Shown in pieces: positions 46,432-55,924 of a stretch of DNA of 64,000 bases. Position numbers and translations under genes: made by a program. Origin of the DNA: Rhodobacter sp. (GTDB lineage Bacteria; Pseudomonadota; Alphaproteobacteria; Rhodobacterales; Rhodobacteraceae); the NCBI GenBank assembly GCA_030065095.1, contig JASJDP010000027.1, positions 1 through 64,000 of the forward strand, written 5' to 3'. The notes beneath the pieces are model-generated. The model was not told the origin of the DNA. It worked only from the letters and a program-made list of their open reading frames with translations, and did not search any database. Numbering within the stretch: position 1 is the first letter of the stretch; every line of letters begins with the position of its first letter.

Positions 46432-48246
46432 ATGGCCCGTCCTCCCTTGCTACAGCTTTCCGACATCGCGCTGACCTTCGGCGACGGGCCGCTGTTTCGC
46501 GGGCTGGATGTGGTGATCCAGCCGGGAGACCGGGTGGCGCTGGTGGGGCGCAACGGGTCGGGCAAGTCGACCCTGATGAAGCTGATGGCCGGACTGATCG
46601 AGCCGGATGCGGGCACCCGGACGGTGCCGCCGGGCGTGTCGGTCGGATACATGGAACAGGATCCGGACATGTCGGGGTTCGCCAGCTTGGGAGACTTTGC
46701 CGCCAGCGGATTGGATCCCGCCGAGGGCTACCGGGTCGCGATGGCCGCAGAGGGTCTGAAATTCGATCCCGGCAAATCCGTGGCGGCGGCCTCGGGCGGC
46801 GAGCGGCGGCGGGCCGCGCTGGCCAAGCTGATGGCCGAGGCGCCGGACCTGATGCTGCTGGACGAACCGACGAACCATCTCGACATCGAGGCCGTGCAAT
46901 GGCTCGAACGGCAGCTGGCCGGGACCCGGGCGGGTTTCGTGATGATCTCGCATGACCGGGCGGTGCTGCGGGCGCTGACCCGGGCGGTGCTGTGGATCGA
47001 CCGCGGCGCGGTGCGGCGGCGCGAGCAGGGGTTCGACGGCTTCGAGGCCTGGCGCGACGCGGTCTGGGCGCAGGAGGACGAGGCGCGCCACAAGCTCGAC
47101 CGCAGGATCAAGGCAGAGGCACGCTGGGCCGTGGAAGGCATCAGCGCGCGGCGCAAGCGGAACCAGGGACGGGTGCGTGCGTTGCAGGCGCTGAGGGCCG
47201 AGCGGGCGGCGATGATCCGGCGGCAGAGCGCGGCCGGCATGGCCCTGGACGAAGGCCGAAAAAGCGGCAGGCGAGTCATCGAGGCGGACGGAATTTCAAA
47301 GGCTTACGACGGCAAAGTGATCTTGAAACCCTTCAGCCTGCGGGTCCTGCGCGGGGACCGGGTGGCGTTCGTGGGGCCGAACGGGGCCGGCAAGACGACG
47401 CTTCTGAAGATGCTGACCGGCGCCTTGGCACCCGATGCCGGCCAGGTGACGCTGGGGACCAATCTGGAGATCGCGGTCTTCGACCAGAACCGGGCGCAGC
47501 TCGACCCGGATCTCAGCCTCTGGCAAAGCCTGACCGGCGACCCGCAGATGCGGGTTTCGGGGAAGGCCGACCAGGTGATGGTGCGGGGCGCGCCGAAACA
47601 TGTGGTCGGCTACCTCAAGGAGTTTCTTTTCTCGGAGGCCCAGGCCCGCGCGCCGGTGCGCTCGCTCTCGGGGGGCGAGAAGGCGCGGCTGCTGCTTGCA
47701 CGGATCCTGGCGCGCCCGTCGAACCTGCTTGTGCTGGACGAGCCGACGAACGATCTTGACGTCGAAACGCTGGACCTGCTGCAGGAGTTGCTCAGCGACT
47801 ACCCCGGGACGGTGCTGCTGGTCAGCCACGACCGCGACTTCCTCGACCGGGTCGCCACGACGACCGTGGCCATGGAGGGTGACGGCCGCGCGGTGGTCTA
47901 TGCCGGGGGATGGACCGATTACCAGGCGCAGCGCGAAAAAAACGTGATGGCCGAGGCACCGGCGAAACCGGTGAAATCCCAGAGGCAAGACGTGGAGCGG
48001 GTCGGGAAAGCGCCGGCAAAGGGGCTTGGCTTCAAGGAAAAACACCGTTTGGAGCGGTTGCCGGGCGAAATCGAGCGGCTGGAGGCGGAGATCGCGAAGT
48101 TGACCGAGTTTCTGTCCGACCCTGGGCTCTTCGCCAGGGCACCGGCGAAATTCGAGAAAGCCAGTGCCGCCCTTGTCGAGCGGCAGGCCGCTCTGGCGGC
48201 GGCGGAAGAGGAGTGGCTGACGCTGGAGGAAAAGGCGGCGGGATGA
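46432..48246 (+). CDS. ABC-F family ATPase (Uup-like)
   Basis: 604 residues with two ABC ATPase domains and no membrane segments. The first Walker A is GRNGSGKST and its signature SGGERRRAAL; the second Walker A is GPNGAGKTT and its signature SGGEKARLL. The linker between them is highly charged (residues about 205-270). The C-terminus has a coiled-coil (LERLPGEIERLEAEIAKLTEFL), as in Uup. ABC-F proteins act on the ribosome, and Uup also affects DNA transposon precise excision. Normal length. Confidence 0.93.
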   Translation: MARPPLLQLSDIALTFGDGPLFRGLDVVIQPGDRVALVGRNGSGKSTLMKLMAGLIEPDAGTRTVPPGVSVGYMEQDPDMSGFASLGDFAASGLDPAEGYRVAMAAEGLKFDPGKSVAAASGGERRRAALAKLMAEAPDLMLLDEPTNHLDIEAVQWLERQLAGTRAGFVMISHDRAVLRALTRAVLWIDRGAVRRREQGFDGFEAWRDAVWAQEDEARHKLDRRIKAEARWAVEGISARRKRNQGRVRALQALRAERAAMIRRQSAAGMALDEGRKSGRRVIEADGISKAYDGKVILKPFSLRVLRGDRVAFVGPNGAGKTTLLKMLTGALAPDAGQVTLGTNLEIAVFDQNRAQLDPDLSLWQSLTGDPQMRVSGKADQVMVRGAPKHVVGYLKEFLFSEAQARAPVRSLSGGEKARLLLARILARPSNLLVLDEPTNDLDVETLDLLQELLSDYPGTVLLVSHDRDFLDRVATTTVAMEGDGRAVVYAGGWTDYQAQREKNVMAEAPAKPVKSQRQDVERVGKAPAKGLGFKEKHRLERLPGEIERLEAEIAKLTEFLSDPGLFARAPAKFEKASAALVERQAALAAAEEEWLTLEEKAAG

Positions 48247-48427
48247 CGGCGTTCGGCCTGTGCGAAGGCGGATCGTCCGGTCCGGGCGGCATGGGCCGTT
48301 TCGCACGCCAAACATCTACGGCGCAGAAAGTTCAGCCGCGGCGCGGGAAGCCGCTGAAATGCCTGGGCACACCGTTCACGACTTGCGGAGGCAACGAATT
48401 TTCGCCGAAAATTCGTCGCTCCCCGCC

Positions 48428-49969
48428 TCAGGCCGGCAGGTGAATACGGAACCGTTTTCGGATCGCAAGATCCAGCGCGGGATCGAATCCTGCGGCAGAG
48501 GGTTCGGCGAGGATCGCCTCCTTGCGCGCCACGGCCCGCGCCACCAGATCGGGCTTGCCGTTTTCGTCCCATTCCTTGGGGCTGGTCCGGTCGCCGAGCG
48601 CGGGATAGACGTGGTCGGCCTGCATCCGCGCCAGCGTCTGGCCGGTGCCGAGATAGTGGCCCGGGCCGCCGAGGCAGACCTCGCGCATCTGTTCCAGCGC
48701 CAGCGTTTCGTCGTCCACCTCGATCCCGCGGACACAGCGTAGCGCCTGACCGATGAGGTCGTCGCCGAGGATCAGCGATTCGTGACAGAACCCCAGAAGA
48801 GAGGCGTGCATGCCGGCGGCCTCGTAGACCATGTTCAGACCGGAAAGGCCGGTCATGACGTTCGAACACATCTGCTCCCATCCCGCCTGCATGTCGGGCA
48901 GCTTGGAATCGCAGGCGCCCGCCGCGGCGCCGCCGGGGATGCCGTAGAACTGGTGCATCTGGGCGCAGCCTGCCGACAATAGCGCCTGTTCGCCCGATCC
49001 CACCGTCATCGCCCCGGTGCGCAGGTCCAGGCCGAACGGCCAGGTGCCGAAGACCGCCGGATGGCCCGGAGCGATGGCATTAACGTAAACGACACCCGCC
49101 AGACATTCGGCCACCGCCTGAACGATCGCGCCGGCGACGGTCGACGGGGCGGTCGCGCCGGCCATGCCGGCGGACAGCAGCAGGACGGGCATCCCGGCGC
49201 CGATGCAGGCCTCCATCACCTGGCAGGCCTCGGTGGCGAATTTCATCGGCGGCACGACAAAGCAGTTGGAATTCGACACGAAGGGCCGCGCGCGCCACGC
49301 CGCCTCGCCGCCTGCGATCATGTGCAGCATGTCGAACATGTCCGGCATGAAGGTGGGGTCGGTGAAGGACGTGCCGATATGCTTGGTTGTCCCCGCGCAG
49401 CAGGCGTAAAGCGTGTTAAGGTCCAGCTCGCGGTTGTCTTCGACGTCGCGGGCAACCATCGGGCGCTGAAGGAAATGGATGTTGTCCAGCCGGTCGGCGA
49501 TGCGGGCGGCGTCATACAGGTCCTGCAGGGTGGAGTGCCGGTAGTTCCGGCCCTCGACATCGACCATATTCACGGCGGCCCCCGCCGTGCCGTAATGCAC
49601 CCGCGTGCCGCCGAGATCCAGGTCATGGCGCGGGTCGCGGCCGCAGAGCGTGATCGACTTGGCGGCCTTGGCCAGCATGTCCTCGACCAGTGCGCGCGGA
49701 AACCGCAGACGCCCGTCCTCGCCCAAATCGGCCCCGGCCGCCGTGAGAATGTCGATGCCCGACGGCGGCGCGTCAGCAAGCCCGATCTGTTCCAGCGCCT
49801 GCAGCGCGGTATTGTGGATGCGATGGATATCTGCGTCGGCGAGGGGTTTGAAATACCCGCCACGCATCCCCGGGCGGATCGGGCGGACGCTGGCGTCGAG
49901 CGGGGCCGCGCGGGCGGCCCGGCGGGCGGCGCGGCCTCCGGCGCGGCGGGAAGGAGATTGGTCTGTCAT
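48428..49969 (-). CDS. Trimethylamine methyltransferase (MttB)-family protein, non-pyrrolysine
   Basis: 513 residues of the MttB superfamily (GTRVHYGTAGAAVNMVD; DRLDNIHFLQRPMVARD; MEACIGAGMPVLLLSAGMAGATAP; PALGDRTSPKEW). No in-frame TAG is present, so this is a non-Pyl member such as those demethylating betaines or other quaternary amines through a corrinoid protein. The N-terminal 20 residues are Arg/Ala-rich. The start at 49969 was chosen by family length; the frame is open 219 bp upstream. It diverges from an OFA transporter. No corrinoid protein gene is in the window, but a corrinoid activase is at 61247. Confidence 0.85.
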   Translation of the reverse strand: MTDQSPSRRAGGRAARRAARAAPLDASVRPIRPGMRGGYFKPLADADIHRIHNTALQALEQIGLADAPPSGIDILTAAGADLGEDGRLRFPRALVEDMLAKAAKSITLCGRDPRHDLDLGGTRVHYGTAGAAVNMVDVEGRNYRHSTLQDLYDAARIADRLDNIHFLQRPMVARDVEDNRELDLNTLYACCAGTTKHIGTSFTDPTFMPDMFDMLHMIAGGEAAWRARPFVSNSNCFVVPPMKFATEACQVMEACIGAGMPVLLLSAGMAGATAPSTVAGAIVQAVAECLAGVVYVNAIAPGHPAVFGTWPFGLDLRTGAMTVGSGEQALLSAGCAQMHQFYGIPGGAAAGACDSKLPDMQAGWEQMCSNVMTGLSGLNMVYEAAGMHASLLGFCHESLILGDDLIGQALRCVRGIEVDDETLALEQMREVCLGGPGHYLGTGQTLARMQADHVYPALGDRTSPKEWDENGKPDLVARAVARKEAILAEPSAAGFDPALDLAIRKRFRIHLPA

Positions 49970-50255
49970 CGGCGGTCTCGAAGAGGGGGCTGCTGGAAGA
50001 AGGCGGCGGCGGTCAGGCCGCAACGGGCCGTCCGCGCGCAGCGCGTCCGCGGTCTGCTCCGATGGTGCGCGAGACCAGCGCGATCTTCCAGCCGCTTCCC
50101 GGCATGGCCGCCTCCCTTTTGCGGCATTGGGCCTTCGTCCGGGCCGGCGATCTGTGCCGAATCCGGCAAAATGGCCCAATTGCGACATCTGATCTGGATC
50201 AAGGGCGGCACCGGAGGCCTGCGGCAGGGTGCGGCCAAAGATCGGGGAGGGGACA

Positions 50256-51623
50256 GTGGCCGACGCGATAAAAGGGAAAGCACCGAACCGCTGGGGCGTC
50301 GTTCTGGGCGCCGTGCTGATCCAGCTGTCGCTGGGCGCGATCTATGCCTGGTCGGTGTTTACGCCCGCGCTGAAGGCCGCGGGATGGAGCAAGTTCGAAA
50401 CCCAGGCGGTCTTTGCCATCGGGCTGGCGTCGTTCGCTCTGGTGATGGTCTTTGCCGGGCGGCTTCTGGGCAAGCTGGGGCCGCGGACGCTGGCAATTTC
50501 CGGCGGGCTGGTGCTGGGGGCGGGATATGCGTTGGCGGGGCTTTTGGGCGCGGCGTCGTTCTGGGCGGTGGCGCTGGGGGTCGGCCTGATCGGCGGGGCC
50601 GGGATCGGCCTGGCCTATGTGGTGCCGATCGCCGTGGGGATGCGCTGGTTTCCCGACCGCACGGGCATGATCACCGGGCTGGCGGTGGCGGGGTTCGGCT
50701 TTGGCGCGATGGGCTGGGTGAAACTGGCGGGCGCCTGGGGCCAGTTGATCGAGCGCATCGGGCTTTCGGGAACGTTCCTGGCCTATGGCGCGGCCTTCGC
50801 GGCGCTGATCCTGCTGGGCTCGATCTGGATGCGGATGCCGCCAAAGGGCTGGGCGCCGCCGGGCACGGCAGCGGCAGCGGCGCGTGACGGCCGCAAGGGG
50901 CGGGAAAACTTCACCGTGCCGGCTATGTTAAGGACGCCGCAGTTCTATCTGATTTTCCTGACTTTTTCGGTGTCCGCCGGCAGCGGTCTGATGTCGATCG
51001 GCCTGATGAAGCTCTATCCGATGGAGGCGCTGCAGGCGCGTGGTCTGTCGCTGGCCGAGGCGAGCGCCGTGGCGGGGACTGCGATGGCGGTGTTCTTCTC
51101 GCTCGCCAACGGGGTCGGCCGCATCGCCTGGGGCACCATTTCCGACAGGCTGGGGCGGCGGCGGTCGGTGATGCTGATGGCGGGAAGCCAGGCGGCGTTT
51201 CTGTTTGCGTTCACGGCCATGGCGGGCACGCCGTGGCTGTTGTATCTGGGAGCGGCGCTGATCGGGTTCAATTTCGGCGGCAACTTTGCGCTCTTCCCGG
51301 CGATCACGGCGGACACGTTCGGCAACGACCGCGTGGGACAGAACTATCCCTTCGTGTTCCTCAGCTATGGCGTGGGCGGCATCGTGTTTCCGCTGCTGGG
51401 CGGCGCGTTGGGCGATCTGGGCAACTTTCCACTGGCCTTTTCGATCTGCGCGGCGGCGTGCCTTCTGGGCGTTTTCTGCACCGCGCTGATCCGGATCCCG
51501 GATTTCGAAGAGGCGCACCAGCCCCTGTCGGTGCATGGGTTCATGCATCAAATGCATTGGGATCATCTGGACGACGTAGTGGATCACGCGCTTCACCCGG
51601 ACAACTACCGCCGGGTGAAGTGA
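50256..51623 (+). CDS. OFA-family MFS transporter
   Basis: 455 residues with 12 predicted membrane spans and the OFA signature region (LSLGAIYAWSVFTPAL). The conserved DRLGRR cytoplasmic loop is present in the second half. OFA members move oxalate/formate or other small carboxylates. The GTG at 50256 has GGGGAGGGG just upstream and gives the usual N-terminus; an in-frame start at 50229 is possible. Divergent from the MttB-family gene, so it may import that enzyme's substrate (inference). Confidence 0.85.
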   Translation: MADAIKGKAPNRWGVVLGAVLIQLSLGAIYAWSVFTPALKAAGWSKFETQAVFAIGLASFALVMVFAGRLLGKLGPRTLAISGGLVLGAGYALAGLLGAASFWAVALGVGLIGGAGIGLAYVVPIAVGMRWFPDRTGMITGLAVAGFGFGAMGWVKLAGAWGQLIERIGLSGTFLAYGAAFAALILLGSIWMRMPPKGWAPPGTAAAAARDGRKGRENFTVPAMLRTPQFYLIFLTFSVSAGSGLMSIGLMKLYPMEALQARGLSLAEASAVAGTAMAVFFSLANGVGRIAWGTISDRLGRRRSVMLMAGSQAAFLFAFTAMAGTPWLLYLGAALIGFNFGGNFALFPAITADTFGNDRVGQNYPFVFLSYGVGGIVFPLLGGALGDLGNFPLAFSICAAACLLGVFCTALIRIPDFEEAHQPLSVHGFMHQMHWDHLDDVVDHALHPDNYRRVK

Positions 51624-51686
51624 GCGATTGCGCCCGCCTTCGGCGGCCGCGGCGTGTGGGGCCGGCCCGCCACGCCCCCGGAAAAC

Positions 51687-53111
51687 TCATGGCCGGATGA
51701 AAGAGCCCTGAAGGGTTTGTGCGAGTTCGGTCGCCACGTCGTAAACCGTCATCACGTCCTCGCGGGTGCAGTCGAAGGTGCCGGCGGTCATGCGGATGAC
51801 GAAGCGGCCCTCGTGCGTCGTCTGGGTCAGGTAGATGCGGCCGTCGTCGTTGATCCGCTTCAAAAGACGCTCCGTCAACGCGTCGGCATCGGCGTCGGCG
51901 GGGGCGTATTGGAAGGTGAAGAGCGCAAGGCAAGGCTCTGTGGTAATGCGGAAATCCGGGTTGGTACGAAACTTATCGGCCAGTTCGGCCGTCCAGGCGA
52001 TGTGGTTGCGCATCTTCTCGCGCAGGCCTTCGAGGCCGTAGGCCCGCAGCAGGAACCACAGCTTGAGCGCCCGGAACCGGCGGCCCAGCGGCACGGTCCA
52101 TTCGTTGAAATTGGTGATGTCCTCGTGGCCGAGGGTCTGCAGGTAGTCGGGGCGCAGGCCCATGGACCGGATCTGCGGCGCCGGATCGGCGAGGAACTGC
52201 ACCGCGCCGTCGAACTGGGCGCCGAGGCCCTTGTAGGGGTTGAAGACCACGCTGTCTGCGCCATCGACGCCCTCCCACAGATGCCGGAACTCCGGGCAGA
52301 TCATCGCATTTCCCGCCCAGGCGGCGTCGACATGGGCGTAAAGGCCGTGGCGCTTGGCGACCTCCAGGCAGGCGGCAATGGGGTCGCAGGCACCGATCGA
52401 GGTGCCGCCGGTACACAGCACGACGCCCGCCGGCAGCAGACCCGCCTGCAGGTCGGCCCTGATCGCCGCATCGAGCGCGGCGGGGTCCATGCCGAAATCG
52501 GGCTCCGTTGCGACCTTGACCAGATTGCCCTGGCCGATCCCCGCCAGCCGGACGCTCTTGTCGATCGAGCTGTGGGTCTGGGCCGACGCGTAGATGCGGA
52601 TCGGGGCCCGGCCGGTGATCCCGTTCTGCACGCTGTCCCAGCCGGTCGCGCGGTCGCGCATCGTGATCACGGCGGACAATGTGCAGGTGGTCGCGCTGTC
52701 ATGAATGGTGCCGGTGAAGTGCGGCGCCAGACCCAGCGCCTGGCGCAACCACTGGACCATCACCTGTTCGATTTCGGTCGCGGCGGGGCTGGTTTGCCAC
52801 AGCATGCACATCGCCGAGATCGCATTCGTCAGTTGCTCGGCCAGCATCGAGGCCGGGGCGGCGTTCGACGGGAAATAGGCGAAAAAGCGCGGGTGCTGCC
52901 AATGGGTCATGGCGTCGGGCACGATGGCCTCGAAATCGGCGAAGATGGCTTCGAGGTCTTCGGGCTGTTCCGGCGGGTGATCGGGCAGCCTGGCCGCGGT
53001 GGCGCCCGGCGTGGTCTGGGCGCGGACCGGGCGGTCGCGCAGGCCGGTGTGGTAGGCGTGGGTCCAGTCGGCGGCGCGTTTGGACCAGTGGCGCAGATCG
53101 TCATGGTTCAT
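51687..53111 (-). CDS. PLP-dependent decarboxylase (group II, aromatic-amino-acid-decarboxylase type)
   Basis: 474 residues of the group II decarboxylase family. Visible features are the opening THWQHPRFFAYFPSNAAPAS, catalytic K294 in FNPYKGLG, aspartate D262 (HVDAAWAG) that pairs with the PLP nitrogen, and H180 in SAQTHSSIDK. The usual NPHKW element reads NPYKG here. The substrate is likely an aromatic or related amino acid but cannot be fixed. The adjoining genes are a PEP-mutase-family lyase and an aminotransferase on the same strand. Confidence 0.87.
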   Translation of the reverse strand: MNHDDLRHWSKRAADWTHAYHTGLRDRPVRAQTTPGATAARLPDHPPEQPEDLEAIFADFEAIVPDAMTHWQHPRFFAYFPSNAAPASMLAEQLTNAISAMCMLWQTSPAATEIEQVMVQWLRQALGLAPHFTGTIHDSATTCTLSAVITMRDRATGWDSVQNGITGRAPIRIYASAQTHSSIDKSVRLAGIGQGNLVKVATEPDFGMDPAALDAAIRADLQAGLLPAGVVLCTGGTSIGACDPIAACLEVAKRHGLYAHVDAAWAGNAMICPEFRHLWEGVDGADSVVFNPYKGLGAQFDGAVQFLADPAPQIRSMGLRPDYLQTLGHEDITNFNEWTVPLGRRFRALKLWFLLRAYGLEGLREKMRNHIAWTAELADKFRTNPDFRITTEPCLALFTFQYAPADADADALTERLLKRINDDGRIYLTQTTHEGRFVIRMTAGTFDCTREDVMTVYDVATELAQTLQGSFIRP

Positions 53112-53169
53112 CCGGATCCGGCTCCCATGGAAGTTAACAAGTTAATTAATCTGGCTGCCGACGGGGTAA

Positions 53170-53985
53170 TCAGTCCGTCAGCAGCTTGTCGACCTCGCCG
53201 CCGGGCAGCCCCATGCCGAGCAACGAGAAGTCGCCCGCGTCGAACATCATCCGGCCCGCGTCGTGGATTACCTTGTGGGTCACCCGGGCAAGGGCCGACC
53301 CAAGCGAGATGCGTGCGATTCCGGCGGCGGCGAATTCCGCGCGGCTGAACTTGGTGAATTGTCCGGCGGCCAGCGCGTTGACCGGTTTCTCGGTGGCGCG
53401 GACCACGTTTTTCAGCGACTGCAGCCCCGGCGGCAGCGGCACGTACAGGCAATCGGCGCCCGCCTTGTCGAAGGCGCGGATGCGGCGCAGCGCCTCTTCC
53501 ATCCCGTAGCCGCCGGTCATCACCCCGTCGGCGCGGGCCACGAAGACGAAATCGCGGCCAAGCGCACGGGCCGCCGCAGCGGCGGCCTGGACGCGTTCGA
53601 CGGCAAGGTCGATGGCATAGGGCGTGCCCGCGGGAAAGTCGATATCCTCGATGGAAATGCCGGCCAGCCCCGCCTCGGCGGCCAGCCGCACGGTTTCGGC
53701 ACAGGTCTCGGGCCCGGTGCCGAAGCCGTTTTCGAAATCGCCGGACACCGGAACGTCGACGGCGGCGACAAGGTCGGCGGCGTGGGCCAGCGCCTCGTCG
53801 CGGGTCACGTGGCCGCCATCGGGACGGCCCAGCGTGAAGGCGTGCGCCGCCGACGAGGTGGCGATGGCGGGCGCGCCGAGCGCGGCCAGCATCTTGGCCG
53901 ACCCGGCATCCCAGGCATTCGCCAGGATGAACGGATCGCCCGGTTTGTGCAGGGCACGAAAGGCGGGACCGGGATCATGCGGCAT
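53170..53985 (-). CDS. Isocitrate lyase / PEP mutase family protein
   Basis: 271 residues with a TIM-barrel of the ICL/PEPM superfamily: ILANAWDAGSAKMLAALGAPAIATSS near the start, VPVSGDFENGFG as the metal-site loop, and GISIEDIDFPAG. The KKCGH motif of true isocitrate lyases is absent, so it is a C-C or P-C lyase/mutase-type relative such as methylisocitrate-lyase-like or carboxyphosphonoenolpyruvate-type enzymes. The start overlaps the aminotransferase stop by 11 bp, giving coupled translation. Confidence 0.83.
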   Translation of the reverse strand: MPHDPGPAFRALHKPGDPFILANAWDAGSAKMLAALGAPAIATSSAAHAFTLGRPDGGHVTRDEALAHAADLVAAVDVPVSGDFENGFGTGPETCAETVRLAAEAGLAGISIEDIDFPAGTPYAIDLAVERVQAAAAAARALGRDFVFVARADGVMTGGYGMEEALRRIRAFDKAGADCLYVPLPPGLQSLKNVVRATEKPVNALAAGQFTKFSRAEFAAAGIARISLGSALARVTHKVIHDAGRMMFDAGDFSLLGMGLPGGEVDKLLTD

Positions 53986-55153
53986 CGGCGTATCTTTCTG
54001 CAAATTGCACCAGTCGGGTCAAAGCGGCTTCGAAGGCGTCGTCGTCGACCGTCATCGCCACGCGCAAATGCCCGGCCGCAGCAGAGCCAAAGCTTTCTCC
54101 GGGCATCACCGCGATGCGTTCGGCGTCGAGCAGGGCATGCGCGAACCCTTCGCCCGACAGACCTGTCGCGCGGATGTCGAGCATGACATACATCGCGCCG
54201 TCGCAAGGCACCGCCGTCACCGCGTTCGAGCCCGCCAGCACCCGCTCGGCAATGGCACGGCGGCGCAGGAAGGGGGCGGCGATTTCGTCCTCCAGCGGCT
54301 TTCCTTCGGTCAGCGCAAAAAGCGCCGCGTCCTGAATGAAGCCCGGCACGCCATAGGTCGTATGGGTCGACAGGTTGATCAGATGCTCGACGGCGTCTTC
54401 CGGTCCGGCGATCCAGCCGATGCGGCTGCCGGTCATCGCGTGGCTTTTCGACATCGACCCGATAACCAGCGTGCGCTCGGACATGCCGGGCAGGGTGCGC
54501 GGAGAGATATGGCGGCCGCGCCAGACCTGTGTGTCGTAGACCTCGTCCGAGATCAGCCAGAGCCCGTGGTCGCGGCAGACCCCGCCGATCCTCCGCAGCG
54601 TGTCTTCGGAATAGATCACGCCGGTGGGATTGTTGGGTGTGTTGATCAGCAGCGATCTGGCGCCCGGGGCTGCGGCGGCGATGTCGGCAGCCTGCGGCTG
54701 AAAGCCGGTTTCCGGACGGGCGGGGACCGGGACCGCCCGGGCGCCGACCGCGCGCAGGGTGCCGGGATAGGTGGCGTAATAGGGATCGATGTAAAGCGCG
54801 GCATCGCCTGCGTCGCACACGGCGGCGTGGGCGGCGAACAGAGCCGCCTGGCCGCCGGGGGTGATGACGATGTTGCCGCGGGCCGTCGGCACGCCGGTGC
54901 GGTCCTCGATCCGCGCGGCAACGGCGTCGCGCAGGGCGGCGATGCCGGGCACGGCGGCATAGCCGGTGTGCCCGCCGCGTGCCGAACGGTGCATCGCGTC
55001 GAGGATTGCGGGATGGGTCGGCACGTCATGCTCGCCGATGGTCAGTTCCAGCACATCTTCGCCCGCGGCCTTCAGCTGGCGGGCACGGTAGAACACCCCC
55101 CAGCCGTCGCCGCCGCCGCCAAGAAGGCCGGTTATCCGGGTCGAAAGCTGCAT
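53975..55153 (-). CDS. Class I/II pyridoxal-phosphate aminotransferase
   Basis: 392 residues of fold-type I. PLP lysine K236 (SMSKSHAMTGSRIGW), NPNNPTG-like NTPNNPTGVIY and the ISDEVYD aspartate are all present. The substrate is unknown. The ATG at 55153 has a GGGAGAAGC-type ribosome binding site and starts the domain; the frame extends further upstream without support. First gene of the run aminotransferase, ICL/PEPM-like, decarboxylase. Confidence 0.88.
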   Translation of the reverse strand: MQLSTRITGLLGGGGDGWGVFYRARQLKAAGEDVLELTIGEHDVPTHPAILDAMHRSARGGHTGYAAVPGIAALRDAVAARIEDRTGVPTARGNIVITPGGQAALFAAHAAVCDAGDAALYIDPYYATYPGTLRAVGARAVPVPARPETGFQPQAADIAAAAPGARSLLINTPNNPTGVIYSEDTLRRIGGVCRDHGLWLISDEVYDTQVWRGRHISPRTLPGMSERTLVIGSMSKSHAMTGSRIGWIAGPEDAVEHLINLSTHTTYGVPGFIQDAALFALTEGKPLEDEIAAPFLRRRAIAERVLAGSNAVTAVPCDGAMYVMLDIRATGLSGEGFAHALLDAERIAVMPGESFGSAAAGHLRVAMTVDDDAFEAALTRLVQFAERYADAA

Positions 55154-55283
55154 ATGCCCTGCTTCTCCCGGCGAGGCCGGGCTTGTCAATCCGGGTTTCG
55201 GGGGGTGGCAGAGATCCGGCTGGGGGGCGTCGCGCCGCGGGGATTGCACCGCGGCGTTTTCGCCGGCAGCAAGCGGCGGAGGG

Positions 55284-55619
55284 TCAGCCGAGCGCCGCCT
55301 GCACCTTCTTCGGCAGTTTCGACCGGACGATGCGATACGACGCCTCGATCCGGTGCCGCGCCTCGTCCGGCCCGGTCTCCCAGGGCAGAAGGATCCAGGA
55401 GCGGTGAAAATAGGGTGCCTTCCGGCCGACGCCGGCGTCGATCAGCATCTCGGCGGTTTCGACCGAGTCGGTCTTGACCGCGATGCCGGGCGTATGCGTG
55501 CCGATGCAGGCGAACATCTTGCCGCCCACCTTCCAGGCGTCGTGCCCGCCGCCCCAGGGGTCGGAAACCTCGGCGCCGGACAGCGCACCGCAGATCGCAT
55601 TCAGTTCGTCGCGGGTCAT
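55284..55619 (-). CDS. MmcQ/YjbR-family protein
   Basis: 111 residues fitting the MmcQ/YjbR fold (double-wing helix DNA-binding-like): EVSDPWGGGHDAWKVGGKMFACIG, then APYFHRSWILLPW. Family members are small and of uncertain function, sometimes DNA-binding. Divergent from the cysS leader region. Confidence 0.87.
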   Translation of the reverse strand: MTRDELNAICGALSGAEVSDPWGGGHDAWKVGGKMFACIGTHTPGIAVKTDSVETAEMLIDAGVGRKAPYFHRSWILLPWETGPDEARHRIEASYRIVRSKLPKKVQAALG

Positions 55620-55753
55620 AGCTGCATCATGCCGGATCCCGGCGCCGCGGAAAACCCGTTGCGTGGCGGTATCCGCCCGGCAAGGGGCGAGCCTCGATCC
55701 TGGCGCGATTCGGCGGCATCGGCGGGCCGGACCGTCGGCTGCGCGCTATGGGC

Positions 55754-55781
55754 TTGGCAGACCCGCCGGTCTCTGCTAACA
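55754..55781 (+). promoter_or_regulatory. Putative promoter of the cysS leader
   Basis: TTGGCA (55754-55759), then a 16-base spacer, then CTAACA (55776-55781). The predicted start lies close to 55789, the A of a 14-codon ORF's ATG, which would make that mRNA leaderless. Motif match only. Confidence 0.4.
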
Positions 55782-55788
55782 GACCGCC

Positions 55789-55833
55789 ATGGCAACCGGA
55801 ATCGCAATCATCATTTGCTGCATTACCACCTGA
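55789..55833 (+). CDS. Candidate 14-residue leader peptide upstream of cysS
   Basis: ATG to TGA encodes MATGIAIIICCITT: four Ile, two adjacent Cys and three Thr in 14 residues. No Shine-Dalgarno sequence precedes it, but the predicted promoter places the transcript start at or near the ATG. Directly at its end, CCTGAC-ATC-GTCAGG (55829-55843) can form a hairpin that overlaps the stop codon. It lies 91 bp before cysS, which makes Cys-tRNA, and cimA, which feeds Ile synthesis, follows. An attenuation or sensing role is a hypothesis; no clear terminator/antiterminator pair was found. Confidence 0.35.
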   Translation: MATGIAIIICCITT

Positions 55834-55843
55834 CATCGTCAGG
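55829..55843 (+). promoter_or_regulatory. Hairpin overlapping the leader peptide stop codon
   Basis: Six-bp stem CCTGAC/GTCAGG with a 3-base loop. Ribosome position on the leader peptide would decide whether it forms. Confidence 0.35.
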
Positions 55844-55924
55844 CGGGCCGGTCGTTCACGTTTTCTCTTTCAACAGACTGCTGGGTCCCGCCGCAACGGC
55901 AGTGCGCGCGTTTGAGGACACCAG

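Noticed and set aside
48428-49969. Pyrrolysine-containing MttB
   Set aside because: No in-frame TAG interrupts the gene; the family member is the non-pyrrolysine type.
49970-50188. N-terminal extension of the MttB-family gene
   Set aside because: The added 73 residues are Arg/Pro-rich without similarity to the family and would cover the divergent promoter region.
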